Below are positions 29,497 to 38,152 of a stretch of DNA of 64,000 nt, in pieces; position 1 is the stretch's first letter, and each line of letters starts with the position of its first letter. The DNA comes from a virus: positions 62,001 through 126,000 of IMG/VR virus record IMGVR_UViG_3300031873_000001; one strand, given 5' to 3'. Under the pieces are notes generated by a model. It was not told where the DNA came from. It saw only the letters and a list, made by a program, of their open reading frames with translations, and ran no database searches. The translations under genes and the position numbers were made by a program.

Positions 29497-29700
29497 ATGG
29501 ATCAGGCAACGAAGGAGCGGATCGACGGGATGGACTACGAGTCGATGCTCCGGCTGTGGAGGAATGCTCCGGTTGGGGAGCCGTTGTTCCAGGGGGAGAC
29601 GGGGGATTACTTTTCTAAGGTCATGGCAGAGAAGCGGGACGCCCTTCCCGAAGGGGCCCACGTTGCGGCCAGCAAGAAGATAGGATGGACGGGGGCGTAG
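29497..29700 (+). CDS. Unknown small protein, 67 aa
   Basis: ATG after ACGGAGGATGCGAG, the leader shared with 8420 and 26634. An acidic/aromatic helical protein. Its last codons overlap tRNA-Asp. Function unknown. Confidence 0.6.
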   Translation: MDQATKERIDGMDYESMLRLWRNAPVGEPLFQGETGDYFSKVMAEKRDALPEGAHVAASKKIGWTGA

Positions 29701-29766
29701 TTCAGGTGGGAGAACGCCTGATTGTCGATCAGGAGGTCGCGGGTTCGAGTCCGGCCTCCCCGACCA
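29690..29766 (+). tRNA. tRNA-Asp (GTC)
   Basis: Acceptor CGGGGGC/CTCCCCG, A, CCA; a mismatch in the acceptor and one in the T-stem. Loop TTGTCGA, U33. Last tRNA of the array. Confidence 0.88.
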
Positions 29767-29777
29767 AGAGAGGGAAT

Positions 29778-31079
29778 GTGATTCTTAAAGGGCACGTCTT
29801 GGATATCCTTCCCTCGTTAGAATCCGATCACTTTCACGCCGTCGTGACCAGCCCGCCCTACTGGTCGCTCAGAAAATACGACATCCCGGACGTGACCTGG
29901 CCGGATTCCTGGCGTGGTCAGCTCGGCCTTGAGCCAACGATAGGACTTTATGTTTCTCACCTGATTGTCGTATTCCGTGCGGTCAAGAGGGTGCTCAGGC
30001 CGGATGGGACGCTGTGGGTTAATATCGGGGACTCTTACTTCGGGGACAGCCCGGTGAGGTCGAGCTCGATGGAACAGTTCGATCCGACCAAGCAGACCGT
30101 TCTGAAGCGAAGTGCGGGAGGGATTAGGCGATCCGCCGCCTCTACCGATGGCCTAAAGCCAAAGGACCTCTGTTTAATTCCCGCTCGCTTCGCCCTGGCG
30201 ATGCAGGAAGACGGCTGGTGGCTCCGCTCGGACATAATCTGGGCCAAGCCGAACCCCATGCCAGAGGCGGTGGATGGTTGGCACTGGGAAAGGCATAAGA
30301 TTAAAGTGAATGCCGCCCGGCGCCCGAGGCAATGCTTTCACCATTCCGAGGGTCGTGAAATCTCGGTTCCCGTTAGCCAGCAACCGAAGACCGAATGGAC
30401 CGACTGTCCCGGCTGTCCAAAGTGTTCTCCGAATGATGGGCTTGTTCTGGAACGGGGGTCGTGGAGGCCGACCAATTCCTTTGAGCATATTTACATGTTC
30501 ACCAAGTCCCCGAAATACTTCTGCGATGCAGACGCAGTGAGAGAGAAGAATGCCGACCCCACTCGAACTAACTTCACGGCTGGTGGTCGTTCACGTGGAA
30601 TTAACAAGGATAGGAACGATAACGATTTAGGTGAGAGGTCGAAGAATTTTGTGGCCGCAGGGCGAAATCTAAGGTCGGTCTGGGAGATAGTTACGCAACC
30701 CTACCGGGAAGCCCACTTTGCTACCTATCCAGAGGAAGTCCCCCGCCGTTGCATCCTTGCCGGAACGAGCTCGAGAGGGTGTTGCCCGCAGTGTGGGTCT
30801 CCGTGGGCTAGGGTGATTAAGAAATCTTTAATCTCTCTACGCCCAAACTTTGACAAACAACGTGGAAATTATTTATCCCGAACCATCGGATGGCGACGAA
30901 CCTGCGAGCATGACACGTCGGGTATTGCTATTCCTTGCCGGGTGCTGGATCCTTTTATCGGCTCGGGCACGACGGGGAAGGTTGCGGAGAGTCTGAGTCG
31001 GGACTGGGTTGGGATCGACCTGGGATACAAAAGCATGTCTCGAAAACGATCCGTCACGACAATGGGACTAGCGTTATGA
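29778..31079 (+). CDS. DNA amino-methyltransferase 4
   Basis: GTG at 29778 chosen because the longer frame would run through tRNA-Asp. 433 aa. TSPPYWSLRKYD near the start, DPFIGSGTT near residue 393, and zinc-ribbon pairs (CPGCPKC, CCPQCGS) as in methyltransferase 3, its likely relative. Confidence 0.85.
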   Translation: MILKGHVLDILPSLESDHFHAVVTSPPYWSLRKYDIPDVTWPDSWRGQLGLEPTIGLYVSHLIVVFRAVKRVLRPDGTLWVNIGDSYFGDSPVRSSSMEQFDPTKQTVLKRSAGGIRRSAASTDGLKPKDLCLIPARFALAMQEDGWWLRSDIIWAKPNPMPEAVDGWHWERHKIKVNAARRPRQCFHHSEGREISVPVSQQPKTEWTDCPGCPKCSPNDGLVLERGSWRPTNSFEHIYMFTKSPKYFCDADAVREKNADPTRTNFTAGGRSRGINKDRNDNDLGERSKNFVAAGRNLRSVWEIVTQPYREAHFATYPEEVPRRCILAGTSSRGCCPQCGSPWARVIKKSLISLRPNFDKQRGNYLSRTIGWRRTCEHDTSGIAIPCRVLDPFIGSGTTGKVAESLSRDWVGIDLGYKSMSRKRSVTTMGLAL

Positions 31080-31500
31080 ATGATCAGATTATAAATCCGG
31101 AGGCGGTTCTGGATCCGCAGGGATCGCAGAAGGAGTTCCTCGTGGCGGTGACTACGGAGACGCCGGGGGAGGTGGCTTGGAAGCGGGAGCTCGGGGAGGA
31201 GATAACCGTTCCCGGCCTTGAGGAGTTCCGGCTGTTTATCCAGCGACCCATCCAGTTACAGAGGTTCAAAGACGGCGTTCCGATGTCCGAGAAGAAGGAA
31301 GGGCTTTGCGTCGTCGAGGTCACTACGGGCAGGATACTTTTCAGTTTGGATTATAATGCTTCTCTCGATGAAGTATTTCGCTATACCACTACCTTTCTCG
31401 GTGCGGAGGGTCGGATCGAAGCGATGAGAAACGCTTTGGCGATCTTCGATTTGGCGCCTTTCGTTCCGGATGGGGAAATCCGAGTTAAGGAGCCAATCTG
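31076..31500 (+). CDS. Unknown protein, ends IRVKEPI
   Basis: 140 aa, ATG overlapping the upstream TGA. Mixed alpha/beta, no family recognised. The end GEIRVKEPI is a weak match to the shared C-terminal motif (compare FGVKEGI at 11979 and FLREPI at 10564). Confidence 0.6.
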
Positions 31501-31725
31501 ATGGATGCTAAAAAGCTGATAGAGTTCATGCAGTCCGACCAGTTCGATGAGATGAGCAAGCATCTTATGGAGAAAGTTGTCCCTCGGTATCTCCGGGGAA
31601 CGGTTGCCGTTGCCCCGATAAGAAAATGCCAGAAAGAGAAGTTCCTTCGGAAGATCAACGGGGGGCTTAATATGGCGCAGTCAGCTCATGGGATCGCACG
31701 GCAGTTTATCAGGAGGAAAACATGA
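31501..31725 (+). CDS. Unknown small basic protein, 74 aa
   Basis: Starts directly after the previous stop. Helical, with a basic C-terminal half. No family recognised. Confidence 0.55.
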   Translation: MDAKKLIEFMQSDQFDEMSKHLMEKVVPRYLRGTVAVAPIRKCQKEKFLRKINGGLNMAQSAHGIARQFIRRKT

Positions 31726-32399
31726 ACCCCGAGCTTGGTAGACTGAGGGCCCGCTGTAACGTCGTCCCTCGTTGGTTTCACAGGATTTCGATCAAGAAGG
31801 TGGGCAACGATTGGTTTCAGACGCCCGGGACGGAGCCTGCCGAGTTCTCCCTCTGGAAGATTAAAGCCATCCCCGCCGTGACCGGGAAGAAGTGCTTGGA
31901 CGTCGGCGCCTGGGATGGGCTGTTTACGTTCTACCTTCGGGAGCAGGGGGCTTCGGATGTCTTGGCGATCGACTCCTACCAGAACAAAGTCGGAATGAAA
32001 GGCTTCGAGCTCGCCCGGGAACTTCTCAACGAGGTGGGGAGGCCGGTGGACGGGATCCGCTACCTACACATGGACGTCCGGGATCTACCGTCCCTCAAGG
32101 AGGAGTTCGATGTCTCCCTTTTCTTCGGGACGATCTATCACCTGGAAGACCCCTATATGGCCATGAAGGTTCTTGCTCGGCTGACGAGGCAGTGCATGGT
32201 CTTGGAGGGGCATTTTATCAAGGGAGACGATCCGATCGGCTACTTCTACAACCCCCGGCAATTGAATAACGATGACACCAATTATTGGGGGCTTACGCTT
32301 CCCTGCATTGTGCGAATGGCGACCCGGGCCGGATTCAAGAAGCATGAGATGGTGGACACTATGGGTGACCGCTGTCTCATTCGCTTTTTCAAGGAGTAA
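31722..32399 (+). CDS. SAM methyltransferase, CmoB/DUF1698-like (copy A)
   Basis: 225 aa. FSLWKIKAIP is followed by the SAM loop CLDVGAWDGLF and IDSYQ, then TIYHLEDPYMAM, the order seen in CmoB-like proteins (tRNA wobble-uridine carboxymethyl transfer) and in related sugar O-methyltransferases. A paralogue is at 39959. The glycosyltransferase context favours glycan methylation; wobble modification of phage tRNAs is the alternative. Confidence 0.7.
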   Translation: MNPELGRLRARCNVVPRWFHRISIKKVGNDWFQTPGTEPAEFSLWKIKAIPAVTGKKCLDVGAWDGLFTFYLREQGASDVLAIDSYQNKVGMKGFELARELLNEVGRPVDGIRYLHMDVRDLPSLKEEFDVSLFFGTIYHLEDPYMAMKVLARLTRQCMVLEGHFIKGDDPIGYFYNPRQLNNDDTNYWGLTLPCIVRMATRAGFKKHEMVDTMGDRCLIRFFKE

Positions 32400-32401
32400 C
32401 A

Positions 32402-33397
32402 ATGAAGAGCATAGCCGTCTTAGGACCTACTGGAATGCTCGGGTCGATGGTCTTGGATTACTTCTACCAGGGCGTTCTCGATGGGGCGTGTCATCTGGTG
32501 GCCATAGGTCGGTTTCCAATCCGGGAAGAGGATCCCGAACCCGATCTCTACGTTAAGCTGAAGGAGTCCTACCCCGGAGTGGAGTTCCGACACCTGGATG
32601 CCGAGCTTTGTGTGTCGGGAGATGTCGGAGAATCTCTAAAGGGCGTGGATTGGGTCGTGAATTGCATCGGGGTGATCAACAAGCATATCGTAGAAAATGA
32701 CCGGGAGAGCGTCGAGCGGGCGGTTCGGGTGAATGCGATCTTCCCGTACCTCCTTGCGGTCACCTCGGAGTGGGAGAGCTTCCGGGTGATGCAGATTAAC
32801 ACGGACTGCGTGTTCTCGGGGCAGACAGGATTATACTCAGAGAACGCTCTCCATGATGCTACCGACGTCTACGGCAAGACCAAGAGCCTCGGGGAAGTTT
32901 CCTCGGATCGGTTTATCAATCTCCGGTGTTCTCTTGTCGGCCCGGAGCTCAGGACCCACCAGTCCTTGCTCGACTGGTTTCGGAGCCAGGAACGGGGGGC
33001 CAGCGTAAACGGTTTCGTTGGCCATACCTGGAACGGGATAACATCCCTGCACTTCGCCAAGATCTGCTGGGGGATCATGTGGGACTATCGCACGTTGAAG
33101 TTCCGGGGGGTCCAGCACGTCGTCCCCCGGGACCGGATCAATAAGTTTGAGCTCTTGAAGTGTTTTGCTACGGCTTATCATCGGGAGGACATCCGGATCG
33201 TACCGCATCAGGGCAGGGCTCCACATGAGATGGGTTTGGACCGATCGCTGTCAACCGTGTATGCGAATATCAACCGTGAACTATGGAGGCTCGCAGGCTA
33301 CGAAGAGATTCCTACGATTCCGAAGATGGTGGAGGAGCTTGCTTCCTACCATCCGAGGCTTCTGGACAAATCTCTCTCGGCAATCGTCTTGCCATGA
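32402..33397 (+). CDS. RmlD-like NAD(P)H sugar reductase
   Basis: 331 aa Rossmann short-chain reductase: VLGPTGMLGSMV for nucleotide binding, NTDCVFSG and YGKTKSLGE with the catalytic Y-x3-K. Similar to dTDP-4-dehydrorhamnose reductases. Probably makes or modifies a nucleotide sugar for the adjoining glycosyltransferases. Confidence 0.8.
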   Translation: MKSIAVLGPTGMLGSMVLDYFYQGVLDGACHLVAIGRFPIREEDPEPDLYVKLKESYPGVEFRHLDAELCVSGDVGESLKGVDWVVNCIGVINKHIVENDRESVERAVRVNAIFPYLLAVTSEWESFRVMQINTDCVFSGQTGLYSENALHDATDVYGKTKSLGEVSSDRFINLRCSLVGPELRTHQSLLDWFRSQERGASVNGFVGHTWNGITSLHFAKICWGIMWDYRTLKFRGVQHVVPRDRINKFELLKCFATAYHREDIRIVPHQGRAPHEMGLDRSLSTVYANINRELWRLAGYEEIPTIPKMVEELASYHPRLLDKSLSAIVLP

Positions 33398-34440
33398 TTC
33401 CCGGCAAGCCTCCCTTCGAGAACAAACTGCGGTTCGATGCGCCTTTAGGGATTGATGACGGCTATGGCCATGCCGCAGAGAAGATCATTATGTGGTTGGA
33501 TCGGCTCGGGGTCGACATGTATTCCACGACGGCCTGGGGGCATACCAGGCTCGTCGGTGTTCATCCCCGGGTCCAGCAGATCGCCCAGCGGGGCCTCCAT
33601 GTGGAGACGACCTACGGGATCCGCATGTCGACGCCTCCGAGCTTCAACCTTGCCCCGGGGAGCGTTAAGATCGGCTTTTCGATGTGGGAGTTCATTCCCT
33701 TCCCGCAAGCCTGGGTCGCCGGGACGAACATGGTAGCCGCGAACTTCGTTCCCTGCGAGCAGAATAAGCAGTTATGGATTGAGGCCGGATGCACTCAACC
33801 CGTCTACGTCATACCCCTGGGTGCGGATGTGGAGGTCTATCAGTATTATGAGCGGCCGCCCCGGGAGACTTTCACCTTCGTCATGGCCGGGACGCTCTCA
33901 GCTCGGAAGAACCCCAATATGGTCGTGGAAGCCTTTCTCGACCTGTTCAAGGACGTGGACGACGTCTACCTGTATATAAAATCCGCTCCCTATCTCGCTC
34001 ATGGATTTAACTTTGATAAGATCAAGGTCATAAATGATCTCTATGAAGAGGGGGAGATGGCTGAGATGTATAAGTCCTGTGACGTATTCGTCTATCCGTC
34101 GCAGGGGGAGGGTTGGGGGATGTCTCCCTGTGAGGCGATGGCGACGGGGATCCCGGCGATCGCCCCGGCGCACTCCGGCATGGCCGAATACATGACAGAT
34201 GAGATCGGATATCCCATACGCTTTGAGCCTACCCGGAACATAGTCGGGTCCGGCCCGGAGCTCAAGGGACAGCAGTTCGGGTTCGCTGTGATCAAGATCG
34301 AAGATCTGAAGGAGCTTATGTGGCACTGTTACAAGCACCGGGATGAGGTTCATGAGAAGGGAAAGAAGGCCGCACAAAGGATGCGAGAGAGATTTACTTG
34401 GGAAATAACGGCTCGTAGAATTTTAGAGATTTTGAGATGA
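33394..34440 (+). CDS. Glycosyltransferase, GT4-like
   Basis: 348 aa; ATG 33394 overlaps the upstream stop. The GT-B C-terminal domain is clear: FVMAGTLSARKNP, then VFVYPSQGEGWGMSPCEAM with the E-x7-E pattern. Transfers a sugar to an unknown acceptor. Its last 15 or so codons are AT-rich and end TARRILEILR; the endonuclease gene downstream ends in the leftover TARRILEVLR. Confidence 0.8.
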   Translation: MIPGKPPFENKLRFDAPLGIDDGYGHAAEKIIMWLDRLGVDMYSTTAWGHTRLVGVHPRVQQIAQRGLHVETTYGIRMSTPPSFNLAPGSVKIGFSMWEFIPFPQAWVAGTNMVAANFVPCEQNKQLWIEAGCTQPVYVIPLGADVEVYQYYERPPRETFTFVMAGTLSARKNPNMVVEAFLDLFKDVDDVYLYIKSAPYLAHGFNFDKIKVINDLYEEGEMAEMYKSCDVFVYPSQGEGWGMSPCEAMATGIPAIAPAHSGMAEYMTDEIGYPIRFEPTRNIVGSGPELKGQQFGFAVIKIEDLKELMWHCYKHRDEVHEKGKKAAQRMRERFTWEITARRILEILR

Positions 34441-34940
34441 GGAAAATAGATTTAACTACTATTGCAGACCCCCGTAGAAGAGCCAAAATTCTGAGGGATA
34501 GAAGAAACTATCAGAACAACAAACCGGCTCGCCACAAATCTTGGCAAAAGTGGTATCGTAAGAATAGGACTGCGAAGCTCGCTCGTGATAGACAATATAG
34601 GAAAGATCACCCGATAGATAAGCGCGCCTATCATCTTAAGTCTGTGTATGGACTTTCGTTGAAGGATTATGATGCTTTATATAAAAGGCATAAGGGGAGA
34701 TGTGCTATCTGTGGGGTGTCCGTTAAACATCCCTCAGATCCAGAGGCTACGCATAGTAATATGGCTACGGTTGATCATGATCACGTTACCGGGAAGGTGA
34801 GGGGTATTCTCTGTAAGATACACAACATCATGTTGGGATTGGCTGGGGATGATCATGAAATCTTAAAAGAGGCCATCAAGTATCTTAGGGAATTTGGTCG
34901 GGAACACACGGCAAGGAGAATTTTGGAGGTGCTGAGATGA
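34437..34940 (+). CDS. Endonuclease VII-type homing endonuclease with captured tail
   Basis: 167 aa. CAICGV, VDHDHVTGKVRGILC, then H-N and LLxx-like helix (HEILKEAIKYLREFG) match the endonuclease VII family. AT-rich. The final residues HTARRILEVLR are not part of the family but copy the end of the glycosyltransferase, so the frame runs into the displaced old gene end. Confidence 0.85.
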   Translation: MRKIDLTTIADPRRRAKILRDRRNYQNNKPARHKSWQKWYRKNRTAKLARDRQYRKDHPIDKRAYHLKSVYGLSLKDYDALYKRHKGRCAICGVSVKHPSDPEATHSNMATVDHDHVTGKVRGILCKIHNIMLGLAGDDHEILKEAIKYLREFGREHTARRILEVLR

Positions 34941-35212
34941 GAGCGCCTCTCGTTAAGGAAAGTTTATGGGAGCTTAGTAATTTACCGAGCATCGTTATAG
35001 ATCGAAAAGACAGGGAGGGAACGATTGCATATATCAAAAAGATATTAGGAGTTGTCCAGCGGGATGATTTGGTGCGGTTGTTTATTCTAGATTTGAACGA
35101 GGTGAGTGACTGGATTAAAGTATGCGAGGTATATGGTAGAATGGCCAATAGAAGATTCAGGGCTGTCTTGGCTAGAAAGCGATCGGAATGGGATAGGAGG
35201 TTTCATCGATGA
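34937..35212 (+). CDS. Unknown protein, 91 aa
   Basis: Starts with ATG overlapping the endonuclease stop. Charged alpha-helical protein. No family recognised. Confidence 0.55.
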   Translation: MRAPLVKESLWELSNLPSIVIDRKDREGTIAYIKKILGVVQRDDLVRLFILDLNEVSDWIKVCEVYGRMANRRFRAVLARKRSEWDRRFHR

Positions 35213-35586
35213 GTAGGTTTCTTCTTTGGATTCTGCCTATCGTAGCCCGTCTGCATCCCAAGAACTGGCGGCCCGACAGGTGGCAGTATCCCCAGCTCTG
35301 GTATTGCGGCCCGAAGAGGTGGAAGCGAAACAAGCGGGGTGTGATCTTACGGAAGGCCAGGCCGAGGCTGTTTCTCGAGTGGCTGTGCGGGGCAACGACG
35401 GGCCATGAGTTAAGCAAGACGGAGTGGGGCTACGGAGGGGGGAAGTTTATAGGCCGAAACTGCCGCTGGTGCGATAAGTTTGTTCAAGTTCCAAAGGATG
35501 AGGAGCCGACCAAGAGGGATTATCTGCTGGATATTTACCTTAGTCATGGGGAGGGAGAGGAATGGAATACAAGCCCGTCAACCTAG
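35209..35586 (+). CDS. Unknown basic protein, 125 aa
   Basis: Trp/Arg-rich N-terminal half (NWRPDRWQYPQLW), then CRWCDK. No family recognised. Its 3' end overlaps the small SEC-C gene at 35562. Confidence 0.55.
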   Translation: MSRFLLWILPIVARLHPKNWRPDRWQYPQLWYCGPKRWKRNKRGVILRKARPRLFLEWLCGATTGHELSKTEWGYGGGKFIGRNCRWCDKFVQVPKDEEPTKRDYLLDIYLSHGEGEEWNTSPST

Positions 35587-35717
35587 ACGTTCTCCCGAAG
35601 GCGTTGCGGGAGAGGATTCTGAAGGATCGGAAGTGGATCAGCCGGAACAGCAGGTGCATCTGCGGGAGCGGTGTGCGGTTCAAGCGGTGCTGTGCCAAGG
35701 GGATCAGGCTGAGATGA
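35562..35717 (+). CDS. SEC-C motif zinc-binding protein, 51 aa
   Basis: Encodes MEYKPVNLDVLPKALRERIL... ending in the SEC-C pattern CICGSGVRFKRCC (C-x-C-G-S-G-x2-F-K-x-C-C), as at the C-terminus of SecA, where zinc helps contact partners. Preceded by GAGGGAGAGG. Overlaps both neighbours. Confidence 0.7.
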   Translation: MEYKPVNLDVLPKALRERILKDRKWISRNSRCICGSGVRFKRCCAKGIRLR

Positions 35718-36397
35718 CTATAAGACAAACTCGGATCTGGATTCCCCGAACGAAACGCTTTGAGACCCTGTGGGCCGAGACGGTGTTCGGAGCAATCATC
35801 GCCCCGGTCGTGAGGAAGTATCGTGTGGCCTTGAAGTGGTTTTGGTTCACCCGTTACGGTTGTGTTCCGGAGCTCGATTCCGGGGACAGTGACTTCTCTA
35901 AAGTCCCCGCCGACTTTAAGGATCCCGAGACCGGGGAATTCCGGAGCGTCAAGTTCCGTTACTGCCTGTCCTCGCTTTCGCCCTATCTCTCGAAGCGTGT
36001 GCCGAAGTCGTTTGAGTCTATGGTCCAGAAGCTCGTTACGGAAGCCGGATGCTTGATCACGGACTTCCGGGACTACGACTACCTTGCCGACCTGGGAGGC
36101 TCCCGGCATCTCGAAGGCGAACCAACGAAGGAGCGATCGAAGGAACGCGCTTTGCTCGTGGCCGAGAACTACTGCTCTCTTTCGAAACTCGTCCTGCATG
36201 CTTTGAAGGGTCCAGACCACTGGGGTCGGTATGCCCTTCCGCACAGCTGTTGGAATCCGTATGACGGGGAGACGCCCTTCCACGTGATCCACCACATCCT
36301 TTGTAACATGACCCACCTTCCGCTGTATAACGCCTTTCCCGTTTATTTCAAGGACGATAAGACCTACGAGGTCAGACTCTGCAAGGTGAGGTTCTGA
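35714..36397 (+). CDS. Unknown protein, 227 aa
   Basis: ATG at 35714 overlaps the previous stop. Rich in Tyr/Trp, Cys and His (HSCWNPYDGETPFHVIHHILCNMTHLPLY), maybe metal binding. No family recognised. Confidence 0.55.
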   Translation: MTIRQTRIWIPRTKRFETLWAETVFGAIIAPVVRKYRVALKWFWFTRYGCVPELDSGDSDFSKVPADFKDPETGEFRSVKFRYCLSSLSPYLSKRVPKSFESMVQKLVTEAGCLITDFRDYDYLADLGGSRHLEGEPTKERSKERALLVAENYCSLSKLVLHALKGPDHWGRYALPHSCWNPYDGETPFHVIHHILCNMTHLPLYNAFPVYFKDDKTYEVRLCKVRF

Positions 36398-36858
36398 TGG
36401 ATATCCTGGTGACGACGCCCAAGTCCGAGCACGAGACCGCCAAGATGGAGGGGGAGGCGCTCGCTGATGGCAACGGGTACTGGTTCAGGGTCTTCCCGAG
36501 AAGGCCGAACGTCCAGAGGGGAGATAAAGTTTACTTCGTGGATGGGGGAGTCATCCGGGGCTACGGAGTCGTCTTCTGCGACGTGGAGCAGTTAGAGGAG
36601 CCCGAGGAATGCGACCTGACAGGCAGAATTTGGGGTCACAGGGGGTCATGGTGCGTCCGCTACCACGAATGGCAGTGGTTACCCCTCCCCGTCCCGTTCA
36701 AGGGCTTCCAGGGATTCCGGTACGTTTCCCGGATCCCGGGGCTACAGGAGAAGCTCAGGCAGGGACCCGGGAGGGCCTTGGTGGCCGTCGATAAGGCTTT
36801 GGGAGGAGCCCTATCGGTTGGCATGAAGGCTGTGCTGGGAAGCCATGCTGGAAGTTAA
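36397..36858 (+). CDS. Unknown protein, PUA/EVE-like by pattern
   Basis: 153 aa. NGYWFRVFPRRPNVQRGDKVYFVDGGVIRGYGVV resembles the opening of EVE/ASCH-type RNA or modified-base readers, a weak call. C-terminal helix. Overlaps the macro-domain gene. Confidence 0.45.
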   Translation: MDILVTTPKSEHETAKMEGEALADGNGYWFRVFPRRPNVQRGDKVYFVDGGVIRGYGVVFCDVEQLEEPEECDLTGRIWGHRGSWCVRYHEWQWLPLPVPFKGFQGFRYVSRIPGLQEKLRQGPGRALVAVDKALGGALSVGMKAVLGSHAGS

Positions 36859-37294
36859 GGGAGACATCTGGCGGTGCCACGGGGAAGGGGAGTGGGTCGT
36901 TGTCACAACCAATGGGGCGACACGCCGCGACGGGGCCTGCATTATGGGCAGAGGGGTGGCCCTGCAGGCCGCTCAGCTCTACCCTAAGCTTCCCTTCGAG
37001 CTCGGGGATCGGCTACGGATGTTCGGCAATCGGGTATTCCTTTTCGACGATCGCAAGATCGCATCCTTCCCCGTGAAGCACTCCTGGGAGCAGAAGGCCG
37101 ATCTCAAGCTCATAGAGTCGTCGGCCCGGCAGTTAGCTGTCCATGTCCGTGAGAAGGAGATCCCGATCATTTATCTGCCCCGCCCTGGGTGCGGTAACGG
37201 GCGGCTCGACTGGGAGAAGGAAGTGAAGCCCGTCCTGTCGAAGATTTTGGATGACCGTTTTTGCGTCTTAGAAAGAGAGGAGGTTAAACAATGA
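36845..37294 (+). CDS. Macro-domain protein (ADP-ribose binding)
   Basis: 149 aa. VTTNG...GACIMGRGVALQAAQLYP, ASFPVKHSWEQKADLKLI and PRPGCGNGRLDWEKEVKPVL match the phage macro-domain family. These bind or hydrolyse ADP-ribose derivatives. In a phage this could reverse ADP-ribosylation or blunt NAD-based defence; that role is inferred. Confidence 0.85.
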   Translation: MLEVKGDIWRCHGEGEWVVVTTNGATRRDGACIMGRGVALQAAQLYPKLPFELGDRLRMFGNRVFLFDDRKIASFPVKHSWEQKADLKLIESSARQLAVHVREKEIPIIYLPRPGCGNGRLDWEKEVKPVLSKILDDRFCVLEREEVKQ

Positions 37295-37428
37295 CTTTCT
37301 TCTGGAACGTCTTTTGGCCTGTCCTGGCCGCCTCACTGATCGTCCACGTCCTCGGATGGATGTGGCATCAGGCGATTTATCTTTTGAGGGCAATCGGAAT
37401 GAGGGGTCCCAAGAGGAGGGGAAAATGA
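37291..37428 (+). CDS. Small membrane protein, 45 aa
   Basis: ATG after GAGAGGAGG. One membrane segment (VFWPVLAASLIVHVLGWMW) and a basic tail (MRGPKRRGK). Function unknown. Confidence 0.6.
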   Translation: MTFFWNVFWPVLAASLIVHVLGWMWHQAIYLLRAIGMRGPKRRGK

Positions 37429-37640
37429 AGGTCGAAGTATCGGGAAAGATTAAATACGGCAAGAGGAAGAAGGCAATCGCCAGTCTCGCCAAAGACCTTA
37501 CCGGAAGGTTCGATAGGGCCGTCGAGACAGCCAGGGGCGGGCTCGTTTCGGGAGAGCAGTTCAAGACGTCCCCGATCCTTGTCGTGACCATGTCCGTGGA
37601 GATGGAGGCTGAGATCAAAGATCGGGACTATGGGCCATGA
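37425..37640 (+). CDS. Unknown small protein, 71 aa
   Basis: ATG overlapping the previous stop, AGGAGGGG upstream. Basic N-terminal half and a beta strand (SPILVVTMSVEMEAEI). No family recognised. Confidence 0.55.
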   Translation: MKVEVSGKIKYGKRKKAIASLAKDLTGRFDRAVETARGGLVSGEQFKTSPILVVTMSVEMEAEIKDRDYGP

Positions 37641-38152
37641 AGATCGATGCGATCGTAGCTTCCTCTGTCGTCCCGAATGGAACCGGAGCATTCACGCCTC
37701 CCGAGGCGTTACAACACCTTGCCAAGATGATCAAGGACACGGAGGTCTTTTTCCTTGAGGGGGATGAGTGGGGCCCTCCGAATGAGGATGGAGGTGATCT
37801 CCCGGAGAGCATGAAGAAGGTTGGGTTCGTAGACGACGCCTTCGTGAAGGAGGGCGACCTTGTGGCCAAGATCAATATGGATGACACGACCGACCTCGCC
37901 CATGCCCTTGCGATCGCAGTACCCTTCGCCCCGACGCCGGAGTCTGCTTATTCCCATATCAAGCCGGAGGCTCCGAAGGCGTTCCCCGGGATCCGCATGC
38001 TTTGCAAGATCGACGCGAATGGAGCCCTCTTTATGCCCTACTGGGCTCGGGTCTGCTTCGCTACGGTCGTTCCCAACGAGCGGTGCGGGATTTTCCGGAG
38101 GGACGGAATGAACATCTGGCACGGGCCTCCTCTCGTGCATGGGGAGGTATAG
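37637..38152 (+). CDS. Unknown protein, 171 aa
   Basis: No clear family. Acidic, with segments FFLEGDEWGPPNE and MNIWHGPPLVHG. Overlaps the following glycosyltransferase start. Confidence 0.55.
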   Translation: MKIDAIVASSVVPNGTGAFTPPEALQHLAKMIKDTEVFFLEGDEWGPPNEDGGDLPESMKKVGFVDDAFVKEGDLVAKINMDDTTDLAHALAIAVPFAPTPESAYSHIKPEAPKAFPGIRMLCKIDANGALFMPYWARVCFATVVPNERCGIFRRDGMNIWHGPPLVHGEV

